The notes below the pieces were generated by a model. It was not told the DNA's origin. It searched no databases and was given only the letters and a program-made list of their open reading frames with translations. Of a DNA stretch of 64,000 bases, positions 9,265 to 21,200 are shown piece by piece. Made by a program: the position numbers and the translations under genes. Source of the DNA: Mesorhabditis belari (lineage: Eukaryota > Nematoda > Chromadorea > Rhabditida > Rhabditidae); assembly GCA_958450365.1 (NCBI GenBank), contig CAUEEP010000733.1:2376001-2440000 (forward strand). The letters are read 5' to 3'. The first letter of the stretch is position 1; every line of letters starts with the position of its first letter.

Positions 9265-12200
9265 ATGAATGACGGAAGAGAGATCGGAAATGGTGCGTAT
9301 GGACGAGTAGTGCTCTTGGCCACAAACCCGTAAGTTGAAGACAAAACTTTTAATGCTATCCTTTAAATATGATCTTTTTGTCCATATTCTTAGATGTAAC
9401 TGTTTGTAAAACTTTGTTTTTTCAAGGTTTGCATAGAAATGTTAGTGTAGATAGCTGTTTTAGACAAACTGTCGCCAAATGGGTTCGCCAAACGGACGAC
9501 GAGTACCGAGAGACTCAATTCGAAAGGGAATGGCAAACCCTGATGCAACTTCGACATCCGAACATTGTCGCTTTCTATGGTATAGAAAAACGACAAGATT
9601 GGGGAGTTTGGCATCATGTGATTAGAATGGAGTACTGTGAGAGGGATTCATTACGTGAGGGTTCGCTAATCTTTTAACGCATTTCAATCAAAGCCCTCTT
9701 TCAGTAATCGGTGATCCGACAATCGTCTATAACATGAAAACTGTCTATTGTTGGGCTGAGCAATTGTTTTCTGTTTTGCAACTGTTTGAACAACATGACC
9801 TCATACATCGTGATCTCAAACCGGAAAAGTGAGTGATTTATTTTAACTGATTTATTTTGGTAAAAAGTTTAGCGTTTTGGTAAACGACAAGTTTACCTTG
9901 AAAGTAGCTGATTTTGGATGTGTTCGCACTTTGGATAAAGAAAAGATCCCAACAATTACTGGAACTTATCTCTATATGAGTCCCGAAATGTTTCGTGGAG
10001 AAATGGGGCATGTTCAACAGGTTTTTTTGCTACAAAAATCGACATCAAATCACTTTAGTTGAGCTGCAAGAGCGATCTTTACGCTGTCGGATTGATTCTT
10101 TGGGAAATCGTGGAAAGAAGGTGCCTCTAAATAGTTGGAAATTTAAGCAAATCCATTTAGAATTGCTCATCCGGATTATGAGAATCTTGCGACATTTGTA
10201 CAGCAATTCATAGAAGAAATTGAGACTGGAGTCTCTCAAAGGAGTCTGCCAGTTTGCGATGAAAGACTCAAGGAGATTATTGTGAGGTATTGGTTTGGTC
10301 AATCAATGGTTAAAAAGAATCTTTGACTTTGGTTTGACTAGTCTTGGCTTTTGGCTTTTTTCCCAACCTTGCCCTGAAAGTTTTATCATTTTTCAGTTGC
10401 ACTCAAATCTTCCCGAAACAAAGAGCCGCCGTTGGAGATGTTTATCCGCAAATTGTTGAAATCAACAAGGTAAGTAACTTTCAATATTCAATAAGAACTT
10501 GAGATTGAAGCTGTTAGTCAACTCAGAATCTTATAATTAGCTAGAATGCTTTAGTGAATGTTTTGAGCTTAGCTATAAATCCGTTTAATCAGCTACTAAT
10601 ACTTTTTTGGCTCTTGCGTAGTTTCCGGGTATTTTGAACGGCTCGTCACGATTTGAAGGCTTAGGCTTAGGCAAAAACTATAACTTTCTCCAGAAATAAT
10701 ATTTTTGCTAACTTTTTATATCATTTTACAGAGGACATTCCAAGTTTTTAAATGATACCAAATAGAGCTTGAGTGGATAATCCAGTCCAAGAAAATCGGA
10801 GCCAACTCTGAGCAAATGACACCTATCCAACTCGGGTGTTGTGTTGCCTGGTTTGCATGGGACTGAAAAATTCACTCAAGCTCTATTTGGTATTTAAAAG
10901 CCTGAAATGTTCTCTGTAAAATGATATAAAAAGTTAGCAAAAATATTATTCCTGGACAAAGTTCTAGACCTTCAAAGCGTGACGACCCGTTCAAAACACC
11001 CGGAAACTACAAAAGAGCCCTTTTTTCTAGAGTTACACAACTTACGAGTTTCAACCGAAGATCGACAACGAACAGAAAACTCTTTTGAGGCCACTTGGAT
11101 TTGATGGAGAAGGCCCTCGAGTTGCAAATGAATCAATACCATTAGAAAAACCACCTCCAACACCACTAAAACCAAAGGAACTCTTCTTGGAAATGTCAAA
11201 AGAAGCAGCTCAAGAAAAACCATTTATTCCACAAGTTCATGTTCAAGAGAAACCACATGAACCACAGCCAATTCTAGAAATTCCCGAGGAGCCACCAATA
11301 CCAGAAGTACCCCCCAGAAAGTCACACAGATCAAGAACATTCATTGTTCAATCACAGCCTAGTTCTATTAATCCATATCTAATCGTTAATGCATCGCCGA
11401 TATCGACAAACTCTTCATCGTTATCCATAGAAGATCTAGATCCTTTTCAGAAGTTAATGCTGATAAACAAAAATGCTTCTGTTGAAATCAAACGTAAAAG
11501 CTATAATTATCTAGTCGACTTCCTTAAACAAGACGAAAAGTATGATGAGGTACTCAAAGTGATCAGGGAAAAACGAAACACTTTAAACCTTTTCCTCAAC
11601 AGTTATGTCTTTTCTCTTGAGAATCACATTTTGGATGAGAGTCTTGACTTATCCTTAATAAATTTTGTCAACATTTTGCACAAATCCAATGCATTTCGCA
11701 GAATGGTTAGCGAAAATGATGATGTTGAAACGGCTGAAACAATCATTACTGCTGTGGGTTGTTGGGTTGAACAAGTACTCGATGATTTGATGCTAATTTA
11801 CAACACTTTCACAGAGGCTTTCTATTGCATTGAGAATGGGATACAATTTGAGTTTCCAACGGTAATTGAGAAGCTGAATTCACTTCAAGAAAACCCATTC
11901 AAAGACTGGAAAATGGTTCTAGAAACCTATGAAGACAAGGAAGCTCAGTGGTGTCGTTTGTCACGTGATCAGCGGCTTTTTGTACTCCCAAATTTCATGA
12001 AAGTTGTCACAATGAGTGAGGGAGAATGGAACAATCTTGACTTTGTCCTCAGAACAAAAAGCTTTCTTAAAAAACAAAAGAAACCGATTCTAACTTACAG
12101 TGGCTCTGGAACACACAAAGTTAGCCTTGAAAAGCTAATCAAATCAATGAAGCTCTTAAACAACAATCTGAGCTCTCCGAAAAAGTTACCGAAAGAACTC

Positions 12201-12846
12201 TACAACTGGCTGAGAGCTCAAATCAGTGTTTTTGCTAAAATCAGAAAAGGCAATTATCCAAACTATGTTTTTCTCTTTGGACATCCACCAGAGCGACCCG
12301 AGTGGGGCCTGGCTGCTGATCTCTCCGAAGCAAAAATGGAGACTTATACTCAAATTCATGCACTTTTGCGAGACTCGTTTTGTTTTCTCAAATACCCTTA
12401 TCACTTGTTTAACGAAGATTCGACGGCTGTCAATGAAAAAGGTCTAAAATTGGTTAAAGCTTTGCAAGGAAATCAAAGAATAACTGAAATACTTTTTCTC
12501 AAGCTGACAAACGGAATGATTCTTCTTGAGTTTCCGGATGATTTGAGTAAAATGAAAAATGTAGAGGCGTCGTGTCTTTGCTTGAATTTAGTAGCTGGTC
12601 AGGTTAGAAAAGAGAACGTTGTGCTTGAAAAGGGATATGAATTGGTGCCAATTTCACTTGATCACGTTGCAAATGTTCTGCAACAGTACACCCAGTTTCT
12701 ACTCTTTGAAAGCGGTGAGTCTAGCTAGCTAATAGGTAAATCATTGAAACACTAGAAATTATTATCTTTTAGCTTCAATCTCTGCTGGAACGAAACGAGA
12801 AAAAAAGACGAGTTTGTTACAAAAAGCTTTTCGCTGTCTCATTTGA
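9265..12846 (+). CDS. TAK1/MOM-4-like Ser/Thr protein kinase with long C-terminal region, 9 exons
   Basis: Exons 9265-9329, 9464-9654, 9705-9828, 9873-10020, 10059-10120, 10161-10286, 10397-10469, 11031-12714 and 12773-12846 join in phase to 848 residues. The kinase domain fills residues 8-263: Gly loop GNGAYGRV (8-15), Lys27 in VAKW, HRDLKPEN (120-127), DFG (140-142), activation-loop TGTYLYMSPE (156-165), then SDLYAVGLILWEI. Layout and motifs resemble TAK1/MOM-4 MAP3Ks, which relay stress, Wnt-linked and immune signals; closer placement needs a tree. Only seven residues precede the Gly loop, and the frame stays open upstream to about 9210, so the true start may be further 5'. Residues 264-848 come mostly from one 1.7-kb exon. 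They begin with a proline-rich stretch (PPPTPLKPKELF), continue as a predicted helical region, and end with a beta-rich segment that vaguely recalls a polo box. Intron 4 is about 38 nt. Intron 7 contains a foldback element. Confidence 0.85.
10609..11019. mobile_element. Foldback (MITE-like) element in kinase intron 7
   Basis: The two halves are long imperfect inverted copies. GGCTCTTGCGTAGTTTCC at the left matches GGAAACTACAAAAGAGCC at the right, and the match continues inward through TATATCATTTTACAGAG and CTCTGTAAAATGATATAA to AGAGCTTGAGTG and CACTCAAGCTCT. No coding capacity. The right end stops about 12 nt before the acceptor of exon 8, so the transcribed intron can form a very long hairpin next to the splice site. 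Confidence 0.8.
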
Positions 12847-14100
12847 TAAAACCTTATTTTTATTGTTGCAGTTTTAGCATACTTTTTTATAAAAACTTTT
12901 CTTGTCTTGGTAATCTTTTTGGAAACAAAAAGCTTAAGATTTATTAAAGAAATCTTTATTGTCTAGAAAATTGATTGCGATCCAGACAAAATCGTCAGAT
13001 ATAAAGTCGGCTTGATGCATTTGTTCATCTGCATCCATATAGGAATTTGTGGAGGCTCTAAAAAGTTGGCTCTATTAGGAATTGAACTCCAAAAGAATAG
13101 TCGTAGTCGTGGTGACATAGTCGAATTCGGCTAAAACAGGGATTATATCTTGAGACCAGCTGAAAAAAACCACCTAACGGCAGGCTTTTCTGATTTCGCT
13201 TGGCGCAATTGGAGCGTGCTTGTCTACGGGCCACACGATCCGGGTTCGACCCACCGTAGTGCCACTTGAGTAATGCCTTACTTTTGCCATTTTTTGTTCT
13301 AAATGGCACAAGAACAATATATTCCAAGATTTTTCTAAAGAAGCTTCAGCTTTATTGGTCAAAATACGACCGAGAAAATGCCTGTACAGACAGACAGGCG
13401 GACAGACAGTGCTCTTTTATATATAGTAGTTAAGCTACTGCCAGAGATCAAACTCCAGTTTACAAGTAATCAACTACAGTTGTTTATAGTCTAACTGGAG
13501 CCAATTTTATTGTGTATCAAATTTCTGAATGCTCTACAGATGGTCAAACTCACGATCAAGCCAGAGAGCTGCACGGAATGTGATCGAACTCCCATAATTG
13601 AGTTCCCATGTGCTCAGCGAGGTGAGGAAATAAAACGAAGTGTTGAAAGTAAGTCGGGTTGTCAAAAAAGCAATGATTTTACAATCATAAGTCGACATGG
13701 AAAATGACTCGGGAAAAATTGTGAGTTTTCTTCTTTATAACTTTTAAAAACCAATGAATGTTACTCCGAGCTGTAAATGAAAAACCAATGAATGTTACTC
13801 CGAGCTGTATTTTCAAGGCTTCTCGATTTTTTTATGATCTTACCACCTTGTTTTTACTTTAATTTTTGTCTTTGAAATTAACGTTTACTATAAATTACTA
13901 AGGCCAATCTTCGACGTTATAACGCAATATCAAAAAATTTCAGAAAAAATTACAATTTGTGTAAAACATAATTCGTAGACAATGTCTTTTTATTGCTTTT
14001 TAATAATTACTTAAAATTTGACTTAATATCTAACAAGATCTGTCCTTACTGTTGTCTTTCATATATTTTCATATATTTATTTAAACGAACAAATGGTTAT
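12847..14100. other. Intergenic region between convergent kinase and SLC17 genes
   Basis: Contains the kinase 3' UTR, a SINE-like element (13205-13431) and a small hairpin near 13452-13500 (AAACTCCAG / CTGGAG). It also has two adjacent direct copies of an about 34-nt unit (AACCAATGAATGTTACTC) at 13750-13810. On the minus strand the SLC17 gene has an AATAAA signal at 13994-13989, about 107 nt after its stop codon. No other gene seen. Confidence 0.5.
13205..13431 (+). mobile_element. tRNA-derived SINE-like element
   Basis: The head has an A-box-like TGGCGCAATTGGAGCG and a B box, CCGGGTTCGACCC. The tail is a CAGACAGACAGG-type repeat followed by CTCTTTTATATATAGTAG. The same tail occurs at 28600-28634 and 28885-28936 behind other tRNA-like heads. 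This head/body/tail order and the repeated tail support a SINE family with an RNA polymerase III promoter. It is non-coding and would depend on another element's reverse transcriptase. Confidence 0.65.
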
Positions 14101-17100
14101 TCACATAGCCCGGTCTATAGACATAACAGAAGTAGTGAGATCAGACGGGAATCCTACAGGGCCACTCGGTAAACGAGAATCCTTTCTTCCAATATTCTGC
14201 GATCGACCCAAATCCCTCGACTCCGCGTATTTAAGGTTTTGCGCCTCGAAAGAGAAACCTTTCCCACCTTCATCGGTGAGTGCCCAAGGTTGGATGTCGG
14301 CTGAAAGCTTTAGCATTATAAAATGTTAGACCAGTCTTGATTACAAAGAGGATTTTTCGTCAACTAAGCACATCTTTTTCAAGCTTACCTGTTCCAAAAA
14401 TCGCAAACAACACTCCAGTTCCTAGGGAGAAAGCACCGATTAGTAGCAGAATTCGTTGCCATTCTTCCGGGGTGCCCTGAATCTTTTCATGTTAGACATG
14501 AGCACTATAAACTACAAAAACGAACAGTCACACTACAAACGCTTCTAACTTGCTTTAAATCTGACCGGGTTGATTTGATCTATAACTCAAAAAATAGAGA
14601 ATCTTGAGAGCTTTCGAATGGAATAAAGCAAACTAAAAATATCAATGCTAAAGAAAGTTACAGTGGTTTGTAGCCTGACTCGAAATGGACTGTACTCAAG
14701 TCAGGCTCGATCAACTCAGGCTACAAACCACTGTAACTTCCTTTAGCATTGATATTTTTGGTTTGCTTTATTCCATTCGAAAGTTCTTGAGATTCTCTAT
14801 TTTTTGAGTTATAGATCAAATCAACCCGGCAGATTTAAAGCAAGTTAGAAGCGTTTGTAGTTTACATTTGTAGTCTACGTTTGTAGCAGTGCCCATGTCT
14901 ATTTCATTTTTTTGTATTTCAACTAAATATCTAAATTTCAACTACTTACCGCGTGTCTGAAAACTGAAACGATGTACGGACAAAATAGTCGTCCAAGCAT
15001 TGCTGGAAATAGAGACATTGAGCAGAGAGTGGCTGTGTATTGAGGAGCGATTGAGAGAAGTGACGTGAACATTCCACTGAAAAGCATAACTGAACTGAAT
15101 TAAGAAAGTTCCATACATTGGAAAATGCTTTCTTCGGTCTAAGATTGAAGTCTCTATCCAGCTTTTGTTTAGACTTTATTCAAAACCGTTCAGTTTTTTT
15201 AGAAAAGCGAACTGAAAGAGTTTGCTTATCGGATAGCTGAACAGATTTTGTTTTATTTGCTTTTTTCTACCTCGCAAACATCGCCAAGAAAACCGATGAG
15301 AAGCTGAGAATGACCAAAATCGCGTTTGCATGTGAGCAATCAGCCAACCAAGCGATCATCACAAACGCCAAACCTGTGCCGAGATTTGCTAAAATATTGA
15401 GCTATTCTTTAGAGTTTATAATTTCAATTACCCAAGAATTGAGACAATTTCACAGCGTGTGTTGGAGTGATCTTTCCGCTTTTCTTCAATCGATCGATGA
15501 AGATACTATAGCCAACGTTGAAGACCCCATTCACGACATAGGGAACGGCCACGAAGACTCCGTTCTGAAATTTGGGGAGTTTTCTTTTGGATAACGTACT
15601 TTTGTAGACTCAAAACCATTTGACTCACCATAACCACATCCAGATAGAGCACTTCTTTGTAGAATAATGGCAAGTAGACTTGGATGAAAGTGGCGTAGAG
15701 ATTCAAAGAGAATTGAACAATATTCTAAATATTCAATAATTTATTTAAATAAAGATATTCAGCTAATTGCTTCAAGCCAACAACTCACAATGGCCCAGAA
15801 AGGCGTGGAGAGAAAGATGGCAACGTAGGGGACGGAGACTCGTTTCTAAGTTTTGATTTGATAAAATTTTAGTTATAAACTAGTTTAGATAGTCTAGATT
15901 CGTTTAGACATTAGTTAAAATTAGTATTTTCAAAAAAAACCCAACCTTCTGTGCTTGTGGATTTGATTGATTTTGTGTCAAGTACTCCTTTTCGATTTTC
16001 CCCATTCGCGTATCCTGATCAGGACTGTGTGAAGAGAGGAAACCCCAGAAAATCGACCACAAGAGGCCAAAAGCTCCTGAGTAAATAGAAATCGATAAAT
16101 TTAATGAGTTTTCTTTTTAAAACTTACCAGCTACAAAGAAAATAGCCGGCCATCTCAATGAGGAAGCGCATAGCGAGCCGGCCAATGGAGGACCCAAAAT
16201 CATGCCGATGATTAAACCTGGAATTGGATAAGAGTAAATAAAGTTTAAATTGAATATTTATTCAACTTTTAAAGTTATTGGGTTGGTGAATTGAAAACTG
16301 CGGACTATTGTCATATGTCACAGTACTAGAGGACTGGAGATGTCCCAGTTTGAGCACTTTCTTAAAAAGAAAACCATTTTGGTGTCAATAGAAAAGTTGT
16401 AGAGAATCAAAAATCAAGCTTATATCCAAATTTTCAGAACGATTCAAAAACTGGTTTTCAAGAAATGCCAAATTTACGAATTTTCACAAAACTTGCATTT
16501 TAAGCGAAAATACTAAGTGTATCTTTTTGGAAATTTGGCTATAAGCCTAATTTTTGATCCTCTACAACTTTTCTATTGACACCAAAATGGGTTTCTTTTG
16601 AAGAAAGTGCTCAAACTGGGACATCTCCATTTCTCCATTTTTGAGTCTCACACTTGTCTCACACACAAACCAAAATCCTATGCAGAAAGAGGAATCCGCA
16701 AATTGCCTGTAAAATTGGCAGAATTCGTCAATAATAATATAATATTTGTCTATAATCTATCTATCTTTTCTTACATTTCTTACAATAAATAGCCTTGTTT
16801 GGGAACTTTTGGCGCATTCCCCATACAGTCCCAACCTCGCCCCTTTTGATTACTATTTATTCCGGATCATGAGTAATGAGCTTGCGGGAGAACACTTCGA
16901 TTCGGAAGAAGCAGTCAAAAATTGGCTTTGAAAGTTTTTTGATTCAAAACCAAAATCCTACCACGAAAGAGGAATCCGCAAATTGCCTGTAAAATGGGCA
17001 GAAGTCATCAATAATAATGGAAATTATTTGGAATGAATTCATGGTTTTATGTTCAATAAATTTTAGTTCAAAGTTCCGCAGTTTTCAATTCACCAACCCA

Positions 17101-18245
17101 ATATATTTACTATATCTACCTGTATTCTGCAGAGCAACGGCTGTCGATCGCTCTTCAACGGGGAACCATCGAGACAAGAGAGCCGCGATTGAGGGATGAA
17201 CGAGACTCTGAACCAAGAATTCCTTTCATTTTTATATGACTTATCAGAAAACTATTTACTTTCAATTATGCATAATATTTAAATGCTTACCTCAACAAAT
17301 CCCATAATAAACCTAGAGATGAACGTCGACCAAAAGCCGACATAAACGGCGAAGAATGGAAACAAGAGGGAACACCCAGAAATGATCAGAATTGCACCAA
17401 GAATGAGGCGATGAGAGGGCATGTGTTGCACGATTGGACTAAAATATGCATTTTTCTGATAAGTAGAAAAGTCCTTGAGTTTTTAATACTCACGTTGCTG
17501 GTAGAATCCCGGCTAGCGCTCCCCAGAAGGCTGCGGAGAAGAGAAGATTTTGCATATCCGGTTCCCACGTGATTTCACCCTGCAATAGTTATTTAAAATA
17601 CACATGAGGAACAAAATTGTGAGAGATATTAGAATAACTGATAGAACAATATGCCTGATTTAGGCAAGATGAGTCAGTAAGATAAGCTTCAATTGAAGAA
17701 CGTTAAAGTACTCACTATCAGCCTTGAAAGCTACTGTTTTACCGTTTCACGTATGGACTTTAACACTTCTTTGCATACCTAGTTTCTTTTTATCACAATA
17801 TTTCAGACTTACTCCATAATCCATCACTGGAGATCCATCACCTCCGACTTTTGCTGAACATCCCGAAATCGGGATCTCTTGAGTGAAATTTGGCGAGAAA
17901 AGTTTTGGCTTTTGAGTGGTTTGCGATGATTGACTCAAAGCTGTTGAATTAATCATGCACACCATTCCGAAAGCGATGTTTGCTCGCCTGAAAGATGATA
18001 GTTGAAATGCTATTAAAGCTAGAGTTGAAATCTCGACTCACATGAAAACCATTCCTCCAAAACCGATCATGATCAGCAAAACGATTTGAAAACGTCGAGC
18101 GTGGAGGGTCCAGAGAGCTAAATTTTATAGTCAAATTTCAATACTGAGATCTACTTTCATTTCAAAATGCAAAGTACTCACGAGAATCAATCGGGATCGG
18201 GTGCTCTGCGATCGGGTCAAGCTCCATGTTTTGTATGACACCCAT
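14101..18245 (-). CDS. SLC17/sialin-like major facilitator transporter, about 16 exons
   Basis: The minus-strand ATG is at 18245 and the stop at 14103-14101. Small exons read in order: MGVIQNMELDPIAEHPIP; a first membrane helix with IGFGGMVFM; a glycosylation-rich luminal loop; FSAAFWGALAGILPAT; SHRLILGAILIISG; FISRFIMGFVE; LLSRWFPVEERSTAVAL; GMILGPPLAGSLC; a cytoplasmic loop with SHSPDQDTRMGKIEKEYL; YVAIFLSTPFWAI; LYATFIQVYLPLFYKEV; VAVPYVVNGVFNVGYSIF; and a final helix ending in LLIGAFSLGTGVLFAIFG. The W-P-E-R and SP-H-I--EKEY blocks mark SLC17, the family of sialin, vesicular glutamate/nucleotide and Na-phosphate transporters; the substrate cannot be told from this. A TTATTTTAG acceptor sits 5 nt before the ATG, so the 5' end is probably trans-spliced or has an upstream exon. 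One intron holds a foldback element, another a mariner derivative. Confidence 0.87.
14532..14860. mobile_element. Foldback element in an SLC17 intron
   Basis: Near-perfect inverted halves: CTACAAACGCTTCTAACT at the left matches AGTTAGAAGCGTTTGTAG at the right. The match continues through CTATTTTTTGAGTTATAG to TGGTTTGTAGCCTGA, with only a small central loop (about 14700). It has no coding capacity. It lies in the intron between the exons ending FRHA and beginning GTPEEW. A MITE-like hairpin element is the best description. Confidence 0.8.
16278..17101 (+). mobile_element. Mariner-derived non-autonomous element A, in an SLC17 intron
   Basis: Terminal inverted repeats TTGGGTTGGTGAATTG and CAATTCACCAACCCAA are flanked by TA on both sides, as for Tc1/mariner insertions. 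The 5' part has an internal inverted pair around AAAGTTGTAGAGAATC and GATCCTCTACAACTTT. The 3' part encodes the C-terminal end of a mariner transposase: AHSPYSPNLAPFDYYLF, then after a TGA, RGIRKLPVKWAEV. The segment with KLPVK is present twice. The N-terminal and catalytic parts are missing, so it needs transposase in trans. It fills nearly the whole intron. Confidence 0.85.
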
Positions 18246-21200
18246 CGGAGCTAAAATAAATCTTTTAGTTTAATAAATATATAAAATGTATATGCAAACA
18301 GTTCACAGTCCTGAAAGGCTTAAAAATAGAAATTAAAGTTAAATAGATTAAGCAAGAATGGTTCAGTTGAAAGTCAAAAAGCTATAATTGCCATCCAGGC
18401 AATTATGGCTTGTTGAACAGAGTTAAACAAAAAAAAAGTGAAAATGAGAATTGAATAAACTGAAATGATGACGCGTGGTTTCTCAAGGGAAAAGCAGAAA
18501 AAGCAGAAAATGAACCAGGGTGAAAGGATGGGCCAGTTGAGGGGGACGAGCTTCCGGAAACGGGCAAAAAGAGAGAAGAAATGAAAAACACGTGAGTGGA
18601 AGAGATTTCGAATGAATCATGTTCTTAGTTTAAGTGATGAATATTGAAAATAATAGATTAGATTTAAGTAGATATGAGACTTGAAAGCAAGCCTACTTGC
18701 CAAACTTTTAAGTACAAATCCATCACTACCAAGTGCGTGCTGAATTGCTGATTATTTCATACTTTTAGTCAATACTTGAAGATAAATTTCTGTTCCTGTT
18801 AATTACCTGAAATGCCAAGATTGAAGAAAGGTTAACCCCAAAGAAACAGTAATTTGAAAACTCGCCAGGAGACCCATTCGGGCTTTCACCTGTTCACGAA
18901 ATTATTTCGACCCATGGTGCGGAAATTGTGGGAACAGGCAATAAAGGTCTTGATGACGAACTAGTCTTTGCTGAGAAACTAGAGAAGATTAACCGAATGA
19001 AAGAGATTGTTTTGGACACCTTAAAGAATTGAGGAGTGACCCTGGCTACCAAGACATGTGTATTAATGCCGATCCGGAGGCACGATTTTTCTTTTTTGCT
19101 GAATTTGCCGATATTCTAGCAAAATATAGTTTCTTGAGAGTTAAGTTGACGTATGAAAAGCTACAGTTTTGAGATTTAAATTGACTACAGTTACTTATGA
19201 AAAGCTCTACTGAAGTTGCAGAGCTCTCTTGAAACTTTCCTAGTTCATTTGTTCTTAGTGATACAGAACAGACACTTTAAACAGACAAAAGCTTTCTTGA
19301 AACACCATAATCATCTCATAGAATCTTGTGAAAGTGAGAATGATGACATATGAACTTTGATTTTTTTGTATTTCTTGGATAACTGAGTCACAAAGCTGAA
19401 TACCAGAAGCAGAAAACGAATCAGAACAGTTGATTATTTTATGAATGATAGAGAACAGACAATAATATAGTAAACAATAAAAAACAATTTAAAACAATAA
19501 CATAGTAACAATCATAAAGAACAATGGTACATTCTCAATACTTATTTTAATAAGCACAATTTGTTGCGCTGCAAAAGTTCCAATTTAAAAAATGCCTTAG
19601 TCAAAAGGCGAGTCAAAATAGAAGAATTTCTTGAATTGGAAGAGTTTTACTAAATTTGTAATACAAAACTCCGTAAACGTAAGGCCAAAAACTAACTTTG
19701 AAGTAAATCTAATATCTAAAAAGATGATGAAAGAAAATATTAGAGGTGAATCCATGTCAAAGCAAGTCCCTTTTCTCCCCACTCTCCATGCCTGACATTG
19801 GCCTCAGCTGGGCTTCTTTTCCGGATGAATTGGAGAGGAAAAGCGGCCTGAATGGAGAAAAAGGGGCATAGCTGGGGGTACATTCGCACTCATCGACGTC
19901 TCTCTGTCTGCCACACAGAGCACAACACCCTGAACATTGATCTATCCCCTTCTTCTAAACCTTTTAAGAGCAAGGAACGCTTTGGAATTCTAAAAATAAC
20001 CCGTTCAGCCTCAATCTCATTAGTTGGAAGTGGTTGGAACTTGGAACATTATGTTAAAGGTTTATTTCATTGTTTCAATATATCTTTAACTTAAATTACA
20101 AAGCTATTTAAAGCTGTATGATTGTAAGCGAACCCTACTCAGTTTTGCTTAAACCCAACTCACTGAACAATTGCTATTACAATAGGAAAACTTGTAGACA
20201 AAGCCAAAGATAGTTCTATGAATTGTAGAGAGTTAAAAATAGATTGATGAGTCTAAAACTTCAAAGATTATTCTCTTTTTCAATGTATTTGTAAATTAAA
20301 ACTCTAAGAACCGTTGATTTGATTCAATTTCGAGCAAAGCTTTAAAAATGCGAAACTCCGATTTTATGGAAATCGGGATGATTGGAAATTTGAGACAAGC
20401 CATTTGCAAGAAATATATTTATACTTTGATCTTTATCATTTCTTGTAAGACCGTGTCTCGATGTGGTTCAATTGTAGATGTCTTGAAAACGCACAATTTA
20501 TCAAACTTTCCCTTATTAGAGCAAACTTCGCTCAAACTGGAGCAACCTGGCACTATCACAATTAATTCAACACTTGCGTGTGAAAAAAGAGATGAATAGA
20601 AAAAGGAGCACAGAACTGACACAAAAAAAAGCTTAAATAATGGGTTTTTAAGTACACAAGCTATGACAAACGGACAAACGAATATCGTCTAGTGGCTGAT
20701 TACGGTATTTTATCCTTCAACTTTGAATTTTAACTTGTGGATTGAATTTTGACTAACTGCAGAGCAGTGGCAATTCGCCACAGTAGCAAAGGAAAGAATA
20801 ACTCATCCAATGTCAGAAAATCTCCAAGAACATTGTACCATGAACTTACAAATTACGTTATCAATTTCAAACTTTCTATACCCGATTGTATCATAGTTCA
20901 AAATAGTAGAAAAACCATTAATTATTACCTTTTGAAGGAGTTTAGCACATTTATCTCAAATTGAAAGCGCATAGTCTAACTGCAATTTGACTAACTGCAG
21001 AGCAGTGGCAATTCGCCACACGATTATGAAAAAAGAAAAATGAACCTTATTTCAAAGAATAATCAAAAGAATTCAAAGAAAAAACTCTAAAGGAAAATAA
21101 GTTGACCATTCAAATATGCATCTCTTTGCTTGATTTGACCTCAAATTTCACCTTGCTTTATAGAAAAGTTATCATAAATTACAATTACTTAAAATATTTC

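Noticed and set aside
11085..12728. Separate single-exon gene of 547 codons
   Set aside because: Its first codon is TTG, not ATG. The frame continues upstream to an acceptor at 11030 that matches the phase of kinase exon 7, and the terminal residues run through a GTGAGT donor into a further exon. It is kinase exon 8.
16746..16931. Functional mariner transposase in element A
   Set aside because: Only the C-terminal end remains, interrupted by a TGA; the DNA-binding and most catalytic parts are missing.
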